Assembly: GCA_015179125.1 (NCBI GenBank)
Contig: WHVA01000330.1
Coordinates: forward strand, 1 to 64,000
Source of the DNA: Gautieria morchelliformis
Taxonomy: Eukaryota > Basidiomycota > Agaricomycetes > Gomphales > Gomphaceae
Direction: 5' to 3'
Length of the DNA: 64,000 bases
Each line of letters opens with the position of its first letter. Position 1 is the first letter of the stretch. A program made the position numbers and the translations under genes. The notes beneath the pieces are model-generated. The model was not told where the DNA came from, did not search any database, and saw only the letters and a list, made by a program, of their open reading frames with translations. Of this stretch, positions 1 through 11,253 are shown piece by piece.

Positions 1-26
1 TATGTAAGAGTCTCACGACACTCACC

Positions 27-1512
27 ATGGCTCAAACCGCAGTACACCCAAAACATGATATACATAAATTTCGCGACATCAAACCCAAACTGGACAAATA
101 AAACTGGATGTCATGGAAGAGAGAACTGTTAGCGACAATGAGAGACAGAGGGATCTTCAAAACAATCACCGGTGTGGATCCCTACCCCATCACAGCTAAC
201 CAACAGATCACCGTCGTTGCCGGAATTCACATGGTTGGCAGCACAGCTCTAACCCAGCTTCAGGACGAATGGCACGATAGAAACAATGCCGCTTACAGTC
301 AGATCCTTTTATGCATTTCCCCCGAACTACAGATCGCAATCGACACGACAGATCAATGCACAGAAGCATGGAACATACTGACTAGGAAGTTCGAATCCAC
401 CGATCCTAGCAAAATCAGTATAATCAGGACGAAATATGAAAACTACCATATGATCGAGGGGCAGTCAATCTCGGCATACCTCACCGTGATGAAGGAATTC
501 AGGAATCAACTCGCCAAAATGGGTGAAGTAATCGCAGATTCTACTCATGCGGCAACCATACTTAGGAACGTCCCCGAGTCATGGAGACCTATAGCGCAGA
601 CCATAAGGATGATCACGAGGGTGCCGGACGAGATCAAGGAGAGGTTGGAGGCGCATGAGGCAGATCTCAATGTGGTGGAGATGTCGACACAAGCGGCTAC
701 GGTGTTCATAGCACAGGGCAGGACGCAAAAACGATTCAATAACCCGACACCGAGAATGAACAACAATCTCACCTATCCCTACCCAAACCGAGTTTCACAA
801 CAAGTCAACAATGGAACACCAGCGTTCTTCTGCAACAATTGTGGTAAGCCGAACCACTCTGCAGCAAGGTGTTACGCACCTGGTGGGGGATTTGCGGGTC
901 AGGAACCATGGAAACGAGGGTACGGTGCACAGGGAGGAGGAGGTGTGCAGAGAGGAGGAGTTGTGCAGGGAGGAGGCGGCGCTCAGGGAGGAAACAGCGC
1001 TCAGGGAGGTCTCAGCGGCAACGATCGAAATGACATCCTCAGGGCAGCCCCACCCCCACAGCATCATCAGTCGGCAAATCCCGACATAGCTCGATTCGCC
1101 AATAGACCAAAGAAAACATCGTTATGCTGGCACAAATCATTGAGAAACAATTTGATTCCAATAACATAACGTTGACAGCTAACTCGACAGCCCTAGCAGC
1201 AATACAAGATAACGTCCATATCTGGTTGATCGATTCTGGGGCGTCTAGTCACCTATGTGGAACCCTCGAGCTGTTGGAAGATATACACCCCACACCTCCT
1301 ATCTCAATAGAGACGTCTAGCGGGGACTCGTTAAACGGTGATCAACGTGGTACGATCCACATCACGATACAGAATGACTCACACGCACAGCTATCCCCAC
1401 TCGCATTGACTCTAAAGGATGTCATATATGTTCCGAGACTCAACGCAAATCTACTATCGGTCGCAAGGATGACAAACACCGATGTAGATGTCATATTTAG
1501 CAAATACGACAC
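27..1512 (+). pseudogene. copia-1 gag and protease, broken
   Basis: The probable start is the ATG at 27, but an in-frame TAA at 99-101 cuts it; the long open frame resumes with the Met at 108. The gag body is followed by a CCHC zinc knuckle, C-x2-C-x4-H-x4-C (CNNCGKPNHSAARC, about 829-873), which binds RNA in the particle. A Gly/Gln-rich tail follows. A one-base frame change near 1110 moves reading into the frame that holds the aspartic protease site LIDSGASSHL (about 1225-1255). Reading stops being copia at 1512, where solo LTR A begins. The last copia residues before the break (VIFSKYD) continue exactly in frame after the LTR. Confidence 0.85.
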
Positions 1513-2936
1513 TGTTAGGGATCGTCCACAAAGTAGCTACCTATTTATGAACATTTACTAGGTAGTTAATTAGTTTCAAATGTCCTCAAGAAAGGTTGTA
1601 TTAATATATCTATGCTACACTCACATTGGGTCCACAAGATACAACAATCTCCTGATAGTTTAGCTAAGAATCACCCACAATCACATGACTATCACATGAC
1701 CTCAAAAACAGCTCAAGGTCACCTGATCACCCACAGTCACCTGACAATCACCTGACAATCACCTGACCTCAAAGTCACTTGATTATCTACGGTCACCTGA
1801 CAATCACATGACACAGTCACATAACCTCAATCCAGCTTGAAGTCATATGAGTTTCCTTCATCACATGATAATCACATGAGCGTGAGAGTTTCTTACATAC
1901 TCTTAGCTTTACTGTCACAGAACTGTGACTTTAACCCAATATAGCAATAGAACCTTCCACAGCCTTCCAATAGTTTCCAAACCTTTCCTGAAGCTTCTCT
2001 AAGCTTCCACAAGGTTCTTCACAGTAGTAGAAGCCTCTACAAGGTTCCTTGCAGTAGTTACATAAGCTAGATAGATGCAGTATAAATAGCCTGCAGTTTT
2101 AGCAGTGAAGCAATCAATCATCTTTCACCCAAACCACTCATACCTTGAGTAACTGAAGTGTGACTTCAACACAGCCTTGTACTGAAGTACTGGCTAACTG
2201 ACTTGGCTATGCAGCAACTCTGATTGGCTCTGAGAAGTACAACAGTGCTCTATTTTAATTGCAGCAGGCTCTGAATAATCGCGCTGCGAACAGCAACATT
2301 ACTAAGAGTAACTGATTAGTAATCCTGTACCATTATACGCCACTCTGAGCAGTGATCTAATAGACTTGGTTATTAGTTATTCAATTCACGCAATAGTTTA
2401 TTAACTTAACTCGGAGTTAAGTGGGTTAATAGCCTTTTGAGTAATTGATCTTTCTTGATCAATCAACGCACTGCAGATATTAACCTAACTCAGGGTAAGT
2501 GAGTTAATATCCTTTGTTGAGTTGGAAAACCAGAAAAGCCACAAGAATAGTGACATACTTGAACTGAGGAAGAGTTCAACTATCTTTTCACGTCTTGGGG
2601 ATTATTGTTGTCTTTAATTCACTCGACCTGCGGTCCTAAGACTCTAGGTAGCTTTCCCCCTTAAAGTATCTGGACCCTTGGACGCCTAACAACATTCTTT
2701 GACCTCACAAAGTATTGCACAATCTGAGAACTACACGTGTTCAGTTAAATCTCTATTGCTACACTTCCTGTACCAATACTGATTCTGGTTGTTCACCGGA
2801 GTATAATTTCTTAATTGGGTTCTCTGTTAAAATAGTTTTGAAGCTTGCATGTGCTTGTAAAGTCAAATCTCTGATTGAACTTTAGAATTGTGTTTAACAC
2901 CACAGTTTTACGTTTAGTTCAATGGGTTCCAAAACA
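1513..2936 (+). mobile_element. Solo LTR A (1,424 bp) inside copia-1
   Basis: The insert begins TGTTAGGG and ends CCAAAACA, so the ends are TG..CA with TGTT/AACA inverted termini. The five bases GACAC lie directly on both sides (1508-1512 and 2937-2941). Removing the LTR plus one GACAC rejoins the copia frame between the protease and integrase parts. A TATA-like box, TATAAATA, sits at 2081-2088 on the plus strand, which sets the orientation. There is no coding sequence. Left-part sequence 1680-1880 is a run of imperfect CACATGAC/CACCTGAC repeats. At 1.4 kb it is long for a copia LTR; the parent family is not identified. Confidence 0.9.
1680..1880. repeat. Imperfect TCACNTGAC short repeats in solo LTR A
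   Basis: Motifs of the form TCACATGAC and TCACCTGAC recur about a dozen times at irregular 10-25 base spacing. They lie upstream of the LTR's TATA-like box at 2081. The E-box-like core CACATG/CACCTG makes an enhancer array plausible, but that is inference. Confidence 0.6.
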
Positions 2937-5025
2937 GACACATCACTACTGCTAGGCGACGAGACAATTGCTAAAGGCACAAGAATAAACGACCTATATG
3001 CCTACATAGCACAACCGTCCACGAAACCGGAGCCAGAAGCGGCCATTTCTTCGAAGGAACCTAACCCAATGTTGCTGTGGCACCGAAGATTAGCACATAC
3101 CGGAATCTCGATAATCGAGAAGATGTCAAAGCGACAGACCGGGGTTGGGTTACCAGAGTTGAGTGCAGGACAGGAGCTGAGTCCCTGCACCAATTGTCCC
3201 TTCGGAAAACAGACCCGCTTACCATTCAAAAACATCGAAAACCTTCCAGAATCGATCGGTGACATCATTTCCTCAGATCTATGCGGCCCCTTCAAAACCT
3301 CAATCGGCAGTTTCAAATATTTCGTCATCTGGATCGATCACGCCACAAGATATGTCAAAGTAGATTTCCTGAAGAACAAGGAATGCAGAACAGTTACCGA
3401 TTCATTCAAGGAATACCTGGCGTGGCTGAAGAAGCAGAGGGGAGTCGATGTGAAGAACATCAGAACGGATAATGGGGGGGAATACATGGGGGGAGAGTTC
3501 AAGGATCTGTGTAGTGAGCTTGGAATCGCTCATGAAACAACAACTCCTCACACACCTGAACATAATGGAGTCGCAGAAAGATACAACAGGACACTCCAGG
3601 AAGGCGCACTCACGTTACAGCACGACGCCGGCCTCACGAGTCGATTCTGGGTATCCGGTATACACACAATGAACTTCGTGAAGAACCGAATGCTACACAG
3701 CAAGATCGATATGTCACCTTACGAGGCCTTATGGAAAAAGAAGCCCAGACTCAACTGGTTGCGCATATATGGCTCCAAATGTTGGACATTGATACCGAAG
3801 GACACAAGGAGGAAGGGCGACTACAAATCAATCGAGGGGATTTTCGTCGGATATTTTGATGATTCAAAAGCGTACAAGGTGTGGATACCACGCACCCAAA
3901 CAATAATGAAGGCCCGGGATGTAGTTTTCGACGAATTAAAACAAATCGAACGTACCACGCTACACATCACCGATGAAGACAAACCCCACAACTCTGGGTA
4001 GTCAATGGAAAGCTCCCCACATTTTCCCATCCATCACAACCAAAGACCAATCCGCCAACCGGTGATAACGACGAAGAAATGCCACCCTTGACGTATGACA
4101 ACTCGATGGACACTGACGAAGACGAAGATGGAGAGGTGATAGAGGTGAGGCTTGATGCAGGAGAGGGGGAGTTACGCGCGGAGAGTGTCGACACAGAAGC
4201 CGAACCGGAAGAGAAAATGGAGGAGCCAGAAGCGGAAACAGGAAGGGGAGAAAGTGAGGACATAGCACCGAAGGAATTCCTGAAGGGACCCTGGATGAAC
4301 CCGTCAAACACAAACTATGGAAGAGGCAGGAGACACACCGCACTACTCACCGAAGTAGCAGCGATGGCATACGGGAGGAGAGAACTTGAGGAGACCGAGG
4401 CAGGATTCATGGTGTTAGCAGAGGATGAGGCAGCGAGCTACAAAGAGGCAATGAAGTCAGAGAATGCAGAGAGGTGGAGGAAAGCATGCCAAGATGAGTA
4501 CAACCTACTGATGGGGTACAACATGTCGAAGCTAGTCGAGAAACCAGCCGAGGCGAACGTCGTAGGAAGCCGATGGACATTTCGAGTAAAAAGGGACAAC
4601 AGGGGGGAGGTCGATAAGTTCAAATCCAGATTTGTCGCTCAAGGCTACTCACAAGTACCAGGAATCGACTTCCAACAAACCTATTCTCCTATGATCAGAC
4701 TCACCTCTATCAGACTCATCCTAGCACTTGCATGCAAGTTCGACCTGGAACTATGACACATAGACGTGAAGGGAGCATACCTCAACGGAAAGCTCGAAGA
4801 CACAGTATACATGCGACAGCCGGAAGGTTTCGCCAAGCCAGGGGAAGAAAATCTAGGGTGTAAACTCAACAAAGGCATATACGGCCTCAAGCAGTCAGGA
4901 AGGGTATGGCATGGGACTCTGAGAAAAGAGATTGAGAGGATAGGATTTAAAGCAGGGGATGCAGATAACACAGTCTTCTTCAAATTCGGAGAGGGAAACA
5001 CAGTCGAAATCGCAGGATGGTACGT
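2937..5025 (+). pseudogene. copia-1 integrase and N-terminal reverse transcriptase, broken
   Basis: After solo LTR A the frame reads the GAG-pre-integrase motif (LLWHRRLAHTG, C-x2-C near 3190). The integrase core follows, with catalytic residues in SSDLCGP, RTDNGGEY and TPEHNGVAERYN (D, D, E). The frame ends at a TAG (3999-4001), and a one-base shift there moves into the acidic linker and RT frame (4079 on). The RT reads on through FVAQGYSQV to a TGA at 4754-4756, just before HIDVKGAYLNG. It ends at GWYV, where element B starts. The next copia codons, DDGLLAS, appear at 8329, so the break falls inside the catalytic YVDD box. Confidence 0.85.
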
Positions 5026-5219
5026 TGGAGAGGCAGCTCTCGGTACTCAGGGAGAAGAGCTGGGGTGCTCGCCGCGGAAGCCTGCTGAAGGTAGCGGCAG
5101 AAGGGATTCTCTGTGACCTAATCTATGTGACAGTGACTACTACAGTACCCCGACTCCCTGGCTGTACCTCAGCCCAGGGCCGGGTCTCTGGCCTACTCGC
5201 TCCAGGAGCCACCGCTCCA
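5026..5219 (-). repeat. Element B LTR (3' LTR in its own direction)
   Basis: This 194-bp repeat matches 8131-8324 except for a few substitutions and compensating one-base indels. It starts TGGAGAGGCAGCTC and ends CCACCGCTCCA. Confidence 0.88.
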
Positions 5220-5235
5220 GGTTCCCCCCCTCAAA
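5220..5235 (-). other. Element B polypurine tract
   Basis: Read on the minus strand, the sequence next to the LTR is TTTGAGGGGGGGAACC, a purine run that would prime plus-strand DNA synthesis. Its position supports the minus orientation of the element. Confidence 0.7.
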
Positions 5236-5395
5236 GGAATGCATGCCCTCACGCATCACATGCCCCTCTCTCTAGCTCTCCAGCTCTCTAACATCCATGA
5301 CGAAATCCAGTTCTGGGTGGCCGGTGGTGTGCGGCGTGCGAGGAAGTGGTAACTGGTCCATGAGCGGGTCGGACAGGGTGTCGGGGGAAGGTATG

Positions 5396-8071
5396 CTAGT
5401 TGTGGATGGGGTGTTGGCGCGTCCAGCGGCGCAGGCTGTTCCAAGGTCGGGCGGCACTCGTCCTGATGCAAGATAGGTCCCGTGGGGTCGTTGATCGGGT
5501 AGGTGTCAGTTTCTGTTCGTACTCCCGTTCAACTTCCTCTGCCCATGACAATCTCACTGCGGTCTTCTCTTCCCTCTCTTCTTCCTCTTTCACGCACTCC
5601 GTGTTCTCGAGGGCTCTGCGTGTCCCATCGCATGTCCGTTTTAGGAATAATAGATTAGATATATCAGAATTGATATATTTGATGACTCAGGGAGTGGGGA
5701 CTCTTTGTGCACCACTGTGCACGGTATAAGCGCGAGCTGACTAAGCTCTGTGGAGCGAGTGCGTCACTGATTGATGTAGGTCACGTGACAGAGTCGAGGA
5801 AGAAACAGGTGAGAACAGAGGAACAAGGGGTCCGAAGCTTTCGCTTTCGGAACAGTATAGTGTAGCCAGTTATAGTAGACTCTCAACAAAGAATTAGAGA
5901 AATCTATCAAGAAATGAGCTCTGTAGCTATCAAACAGGTCTACAGTTAGTTCAGGAGGTGAAACAGCAATTCTGGTTGTTCTGGATAATATTCTGGATGT
6001 TTTGTTCGTACATTTATGGTAGCTACTTATAATAAAATAGTGGTGACTACCAGTGTTAAATATAGTGATAGAATGGGTCAGGATAATGTGGAAATGCTCC
6101 ACAGGCTGCATACAGCTGTGGAGCAGGAACAATGATGGGGATACTTGTCCTACTGACAAGTATCTAAGATGGGACCTTGGAGCAATGTAAAAAGCCCCTT
6201 TCAACATGTAATACAGCTCGTAATCAGTGGAGCTGGTCAGAGGAATAGAATAGAATAGAAATCATGTGTGTCCTGTGCTGTGTGCCTACAGCAGCCTTGG
6301 CAAGGCATTTGCCAGCTCTGTACCTCTCTCCTGAGGTAGCTATTCAATACGTCCATAGATAGGACTGTATACTGTAATCTCCATCGTGTCCGATGTCCCT
6401 GTATGGGACTATTAGTCCCATAGCAATATTTCTTCTGACCAGGGCCCAGGTGCCTGCTTTCCAGGGCAGGCACTGTGACTGGTGCAAGGATTATTTCTCC
6501 CAGATGTTATCTCAGTTAGACGATTGTATAGACCTTATAATACTGTGTGATATCGCTATTCATTTATTCTAACAGTCCGCAGCGCATTCTCGCGTGTTCC
6601 CGTCGCGGCATCGTTTGTACGTGTCGTGCGCTCGCGAGTACTCGTCGCTGAGTCGTGTGGCACTGCTGTGATAAGGGCGTGCTTTGCGGGGTTGTCTGGG
6701 GGTGCTGTGTGGATGGCTCTCCGGCTCTCCGGCTCCGTGATCTCACGTGTCCTTGTCGCGTCCTCGTTGGTCTTTCTGGCCGCCTCTGTCCCTTGTCTGT
6801 CCCTATCTCTCTTCCTGGTCTCTCTCTCCGTTGTCCCCGTAATCTCGCGGGTCCGTGCTACGACGTCGTTCGTCTGTGCCGCTGTCTCGCGAGTTGGCGC
6901 GCTGCTCGTGGTGGGGCGCTGCATGCTCTCACGCATTCTGTGCGCGGCGTCGCGTCTCTGTGATGCGTTCTCGCATGTCCCCATGGCCGCGTCATTCGTG
7001 CGCGTCGTGCGCTCACGCGTATTCATCGTGGCATCGGATGGGGCTGCTGTGTGGGACTGGATCATGCTCTGGACCGTCTGTGTAGCCGTTTCCTGAGTCC
7101 TTGATGTTTCCACCTCTGCTGTCTCCTCCCTCGTCCCTCTTTCACTCGGCTCCTTCGCTTCCATTCCGTCTTCGTCCTCCTTCGTCCCTCTTTCCCTTGG
7201 CCCCTTCTCGCTCATCTCGTGGGCCCTCGGCGCGTCGTCATTAGTTTGCGTCTGGATCTCGCGAGTCGTTGTGCGAGTCCCGGGGTCGTTCTTCTGGGTC
7301 CCCGCCTCCGCACGTGTGGCATTTTGGGTATGCGTGGTCGTGTCCTTTGTGGACGGGTGTGGGCTCTGGTTCAGGGCGTGTGTGCCGCACGTGTGGCAGA
7401 AGCTAGGGTGCAGTGGTGCTGGTGGTGCGGAAAGGCAACGCGGGGCTGGCGGCGCCAACGCAGTGTGCGGTCGTCGTGTGGGCATGGTCATGGTACGTCC
7501 ACGGGCGGTCTCTGAGGCCTTCTCTTCCGGTCTCTCTCGATGTGCATGGGCTCATGCTCGTGCTTGTGCTTGTGCTCTGTAGCTCCCTGACCCTGGTTCT
7601 CGTGCTCGCGTGCGGTCGTTGGGCTAGTCTCTGATTGGAGCTGTCTCCTCTCGCGCTCTCTGGCTCTGCGCGACTGGTTTTTCTTCCTCGTTCGCTGGTA
7701 CTGTGTCACGCTCATGGCCTGGTCCTGCGCGTCTGGTGCGCCCTCATCTGCTCGAGCATTTTCTGGCTCGGCCCTTTGCTCTGCTTTCTCCATCTCGTGC
7801 TCAGCCTCGTCGTCTATCACGGGAATGGGCTCGTGCATGGCTGTCTGTGGCCATCTCGCGCGGAACGCGCGTTCGACTTCCACCGCCAGGTGGCGTCTGA
7901 GTCCTCGTAGTTATCTGTCCACCAGTATCCGGCCGGTTCACAGACGGCCATACTTATCCCAAAGTACTCTAGCTTATTACTAGTGTCCCAATTTCTCTCT
8001 ATGCAAAAGCATTCCAGCTCCTGCAGCCAGTCTGCTGCGTTGTCGCAGTAGTCGCCATAGAACATGTCCAT
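5396..8071 (-). pseudogene. Element B gag-like gene, frameshifted and split by solo LTR C
   Basis: The N-terminus (ATG at 8071) reads as a retrotransposon gag matrix/capsid start, with motifs DAADWLQ-like at NAADWLQELE and YWWTDNY. A frame change near 7880 leads into EVERAFRARWPQ, the usual continuation of such gags. A second change near 7490 leads into a long Thr/Arg/Glu-rich, low-complexity region with repeated TRERTTRTND-like units (about 7490-6580). Removing solo LTR C and one GTCCG joins this in frame to a highly charged C-terminal part ending near 5396. There is no zinc knuckle of the CCHC type; only a CHTCG motif is seen. The intact length would be roughly 580 residues. Confidence 0.6.
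5639..6574 (+). mobile_element. Solo LTR C (936 bp) inside element B
   Basis: GTCCG flanks both sides (5634-5638 and 6575-6579). The right end is TTCTAACA and the left end TTTTAGGAATA, which match as inverted termini if the first TG has changed to TT. Removing it and one GTCCG keeps the element B gag frame open. Its body aligns in order, but with much divergence, to the 3' LTR candidate of copia-1 (9272-10235); shared stretches include CTGACTAAGC, GTCACGTGAC-like and CTATCAAG blocks. It therefore probably comes from a relative of copia-1. Confidence 0.8.
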
Positions 8072-8110
8072 CGTTCAGTTTTGCGTCGCGGCAGGTATTA
8101 GTCAGGATCA

Positions 8111-8128
8111 AATCTCGCGGTGTCACCA
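8111..8128 (-). other. Element B primer-binding site
   Basis: Two bases inside the LTR the minus strand reads TGGTGACACCGCGAGATT. On the plus strand this looks like a tRNA 3' end with T-stem and CCA. The primer tRNA cannot be named with certainty. Confidence 0.65.
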
Positions 8129-8130
8129 CA

Positions 8131-8324
8131 TGGAGAGGCAGCTCTCGGTACTCAGGAGAAGAGCTGGGATGCTCACAGTGGAAGCCTGCTGAAGGTAGCG
8201 GCAGAAGGGATTCTCTGTGACCTAATCTATGTGACAGTGACTACTACAGTACCCCGACTCCCTGGCTGTACCTCAGCCCAGGGCCAGGTCTCTGGCCTAC
8301 TCCCCTCCAGGAGCCACCGCTCCA
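8131..8324 (-). repeat. Element B LTR (5' LTR in its own direction)
   Basis: This is the second 194-bp copy, TGGAGAGG..GCTCCA, followed by the ACGT target duplication at 8325-8328. It directly precedes the interrupted copia-1 codons for DDGLLAS. Confidence 0.88.
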
Positions 8325-8328
8325 ACGT

Positions 8329-9274
8329 GGACGATGGACTCCTAGCGTCGAACACATTAACTGCTATGGAGGGGATGGTCACCGCAATCAGGGGGAGTTT
8401 TGATATCCAAGACTTGGGAGATCCGATGCGGCTACTCGGGATACAAATCATCAGGGAACGTGAACGCGGCACAATACACATCTCGCAGCTGGCATTCATT
8501 AATACAGTGTCAAAACGATTCGAAATAACATCCGGACACGCCGTAAACTCACCAATGGACCCCAACATCGAACTACAAGTCTCCACCATCCCCAACGACA
8601 TCATTGATTACACATACACATCCATCGTAGGCAGCGTCAATTACTGCGCCGTTACCACTCGACCCGACATCGCATACGCTGTCAATAAATGTGCACAATA
8701 TTCATCAAAGCCAAACGTCACTCACGGGGAAGCTGCCAAAATGATATTGCGTTACCTGTTGAACATGAGAGAGTATGTAATACTGTACGTCAGAGAAGGG
8801 GAAGGGGCTGTGGGATATGCTCACAATCTAGCTGGATACACGGATGCAGATTTCGCGGGCGATCGAAATGACCGAAAGTCAACCATGGGATGGGTATTCA
8901 CTTTCAACGGTGCACCCATATCTGGGGAATCGAACAAACAGGGTCTCGTCAGTCGATCGACCATGGAGTCTGAGGTGGTAGCAGGGTCGTTTGCATCAGG
9001 GGAAGGGATATGGCTTATCAAACTGGGGAAGGATTTTCAACACGACTTCACACCTATCCCAATATTCACTGATAACCAATCCGCCATCGCTTTCTTAACC
9101 AACAACGCCAATAGCAGCTGAACGAAACACATCGATGTGCATTATCACTACACAAAGGAACAGATCGACGTGGGAAATATCAAGTTACACTACCTAAAGA
9201 CACTCGACAATCCCGCCGACGTTCTTACGAAGCCACTATCTCCTCGCAAACATCTCAACATTTTTGGATTATGA
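8329..9274 (+). pseudogene. copia-1 reverse transcriptase end and RNase H, broken
   Basis: The frame resumes with DDGLLAS, the second half of the YVDD catalytic box. It continues through the RT connection (LLGIQIIRER) and the copia RNase H: GYTDADFAGD, STMESE, FTDNQSAI. A TGA at 9119-9121 interrupts before TKHIDVHYH; copia proteins normally have Arg here, so CGA to TGA is the simple explanation. The frame then closes at 9272-9274 after the conserved tail DNPADVLTKPL. The gene cannot be functional because of this stop and the upstream breaks. Confidence 0.85.
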
Positions 9275-10235
9275 TGTCAACTGGTGCCTTTCAACAAGTG
9301 AAATGTATTGCTTAGTGGTCGAAACTGCTATATTCGCCTCTCTTCTGTGTGCTGACTAAGCCTATCGAGGCGCATCAGCACTGATGAAAGAGGATCACGT
9401 GACCATGTCAACAGAAGATTTGGTGTCGATCCAAAGAATAGTCAGATCAAAAGCGTTGGCTTTTGAGGGAGTATAGAGTAAACAGTGATAGTAGATCCTC
9501 GACGAAGATTTAGAATAAACTATCAAGATCTGAGCTCTGTATCTATCAAACAAGACTACAGTAATTTCAGGAGGCAGAAATAATCGATTCTGGATGATTT
9601 CGTTCATACATCCATACTAGCTATTTATACTATATTAGTAGTAACTACCAGTACTCAAGATATTGGACAGATGGGTCGAAAAGCTGTTTGTAACTAAGGG
9701 GTGACTAATATATAGTCATAAAGTCATGGGGTGATGGGGATGGTGTTAGGATTGTCTGGGCTTTGGAATAGAGATATGTACCTAGTATACAAAGCCCCTG
9801 TCCACATGATGTTGAGATAGTAGTCAGTCAGACGTGTCATGGAGTTCAAATAGAAAAATGGAGCTGAATTTGCCCTGCCTAGCATAAATGCTGGGCTTGG
9901 TGATGGGGCCGCTGTCTCTGTGCCCTTTCTGTGGGGCAGCTAATTGAGTATGTATACTGCGGATAACATTCTCAAGTCGCTCCACAGCACCCTATATTCC
10001 TGCGCAGTCTATTGTCCTCTGTGGAGTTTGGTGCCCACACCCACTCGGTGCCTGTGGCCTGGCCCCTGTCGACATCATGGCCGATGCCATCACTCGATAG
10101 GCACGCCGTCCCTGATCGACCGCACGTGGTCGATGCCCGAACTTCTGTACATTACCCGATATATGGGTAATATAGCATGTTGTAAATTCGTGTGATCGTC
10201 GTCTGCGCCGACGTCTATCATAAGTGTCATTTCTG
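9272..10235 (+). repeat. Probable 3' LTR of copia-1
   Basis: It follows the pol stop directly and begins TGATGTCAAC. Its internal order of motifs follows solo LTR C. No polypurine tract is clear and the matching 5' LTR is outside the window, so both ends are uncertain; the right end is placed by length only. No gene is seen in it. Confidence 0.5.
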
Positions 10236-11253
10236 TTTCTTTTTGATCTTTTTCTTGTTTTTTTTTTTTCTTTCTTTATTAGTTTCTTTTATATATAAAT
10301 GATTTAAAATGGGATAGTTGCGTTTATCACAACAACCTTGACCTGCTGCAGTTGTTGGAAATGCCAACACTACCAGACTGTAATTGCGTTAGATAATATG
10401 ATAGTATGGAGGTTATTCATAAAGTCTATGTACTATGAGATAAGAACCTACATAGTATATATTTCAAAACTACTATTTCTCATATATAAGAATATTATTA
10501 TATTAGATTTATAGAGCAACACTAATACATATAAAACTTCTGTATGAGTATGTTCATCTTGGTTGAAAAGATACATTAGAATATTAGAGTAAGAGACTGA
10601 AGATCACTTAGAATAGATAAAAGGAGGATATAGAATATAGAATATATGTATATATAATATGATATGTATGGCAGGGTATAGTACTAATTATATAGTAACA
10701 CCAATATGGATTATATTAAAAGTTGGTAGAAAGCCGAATATACGGATTTCTCGTCAACGGAGCCGCCGCTGGGGGAGGGACAAAAGTAAATTTATTTATA
10801 TCCCAACAATAATATTGGCATGTACTTTCATCCTCTTCTTTTCTATAATCTGAGAATAAAATGGGTGAAGCTACAGGTAATAAAAACTTGTGAGCATCCG
10901 CCTATGAGTTTATTGGCCCCTATTCACATTTCCTTACAAATTTTGGAGCAAATTTGCAAAGTCGCAATACCTTGGATGTGGCTGTACATATGCATGTACA
11001 GTAAGTACCGTATATGAACAGAGTAAGACTTTTGAAGTCACTTTCCTAAATCTTAGATATTGTGAACTGTAAGGTTACTGAGTATTGAACATATAGCTTG
11101 AATATGTCAGACAGAAACAGGAATACATTCAATTGGAGAAAGTATGTGTAACAAAGTGCAGGTACTTGTATTTGTCCCACTGGGTATACATACACAACAC
11201 ACGTATCTGTGCACTTGATTCAAACTAATGGCAACTTGAATACACATAAGATC
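10236..11253. other. AT-rich intergenic DNA
   Basis: It holds a T-rich run (about 10240-10290) and long AT-rich sequence without a convincing ORF. The part 10640-10903 is a repeat listed separately. I see no gene. Confidence 0.6.
10640..10903 (+). repeat. Dispersed AT-rich repeat, copy 1
   Basis: About 130 bases (10772-10903, ending GAGCATCCGCC) match 50322-50448 almost base for base. The stretch before it shares the AAAGTNGGTAGAAA and GGCGGAGC..GGGAGGGAC blocks with 50250-50325 and, inverted, with 51940-52020. The family belongs to the inverted-repeat element at 49985-53790. Confidence 0.7.

Larger units (their letters stand above)
5026..8324 (-). mobile_element. Element B: gag-only (non-autonomous) LTR retrotransposon in copia-1
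   Basis: Two 194-bp direct repeats (5026-5219 and 8131-8324), each TGGAG..CTCCA, flank 2.9 kb of internal DNA. The four bases ACGT at 5022-5025 and 8325-8328 are the target-site duplication. The element points to the minus strand: just inside the right LTR, the complement of 8111-8128 begins TGGTGACACC, a good primer-binding site, and just inside the left LTR the complement of 5220-5235 is a GA-rich polypurine tract. Only gag-like coding is seen, with no protease, RT or integrase, so it must borrow those from another element. Solo LTR C is inserted in it. Confidence 0.88.
1..10235 (+). mobile_element. copia-1: decayed Ty1/copia retrotransposon with nested insertions
   Basis: Domains run gag, protease, integrase, reverse transcriptase, RNase H, the copia order. 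The 5' LTR lies off the left edge; only 26 bases precede the gag ATG. The element is split by solo LTR A (1513-2936) and by element B (5026-8324). It carries frameshifts near 1110 and 4000 and in-frame stops at 99-101, 4754-4756 and 9119-9121, so it cannot make its proteins. A 3' LTR probably begins at about 9272, but its right end near 10235 is an estimate from alignment to the related solo LTR C. The identity as copia is certain; the outer right boundary is not. Confidence 0.88.

Noticed and set aside
6626..7096. 156-codon plus-strand ORF rich in Val, Ser and Arg
   Set aside because: It is the complement of the repetitive Thr/Arg-rich gag of element B, which has the better coding context and matching LTR orientation.
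5026..8324. Element B as a DNA transposon with TGGAG terminal inverted repeats
   Set aside because: The 194-bp terminal copies are direct repeats, with a primer site and a purine tract placed as in LTR elements, and gag-like coding inside.
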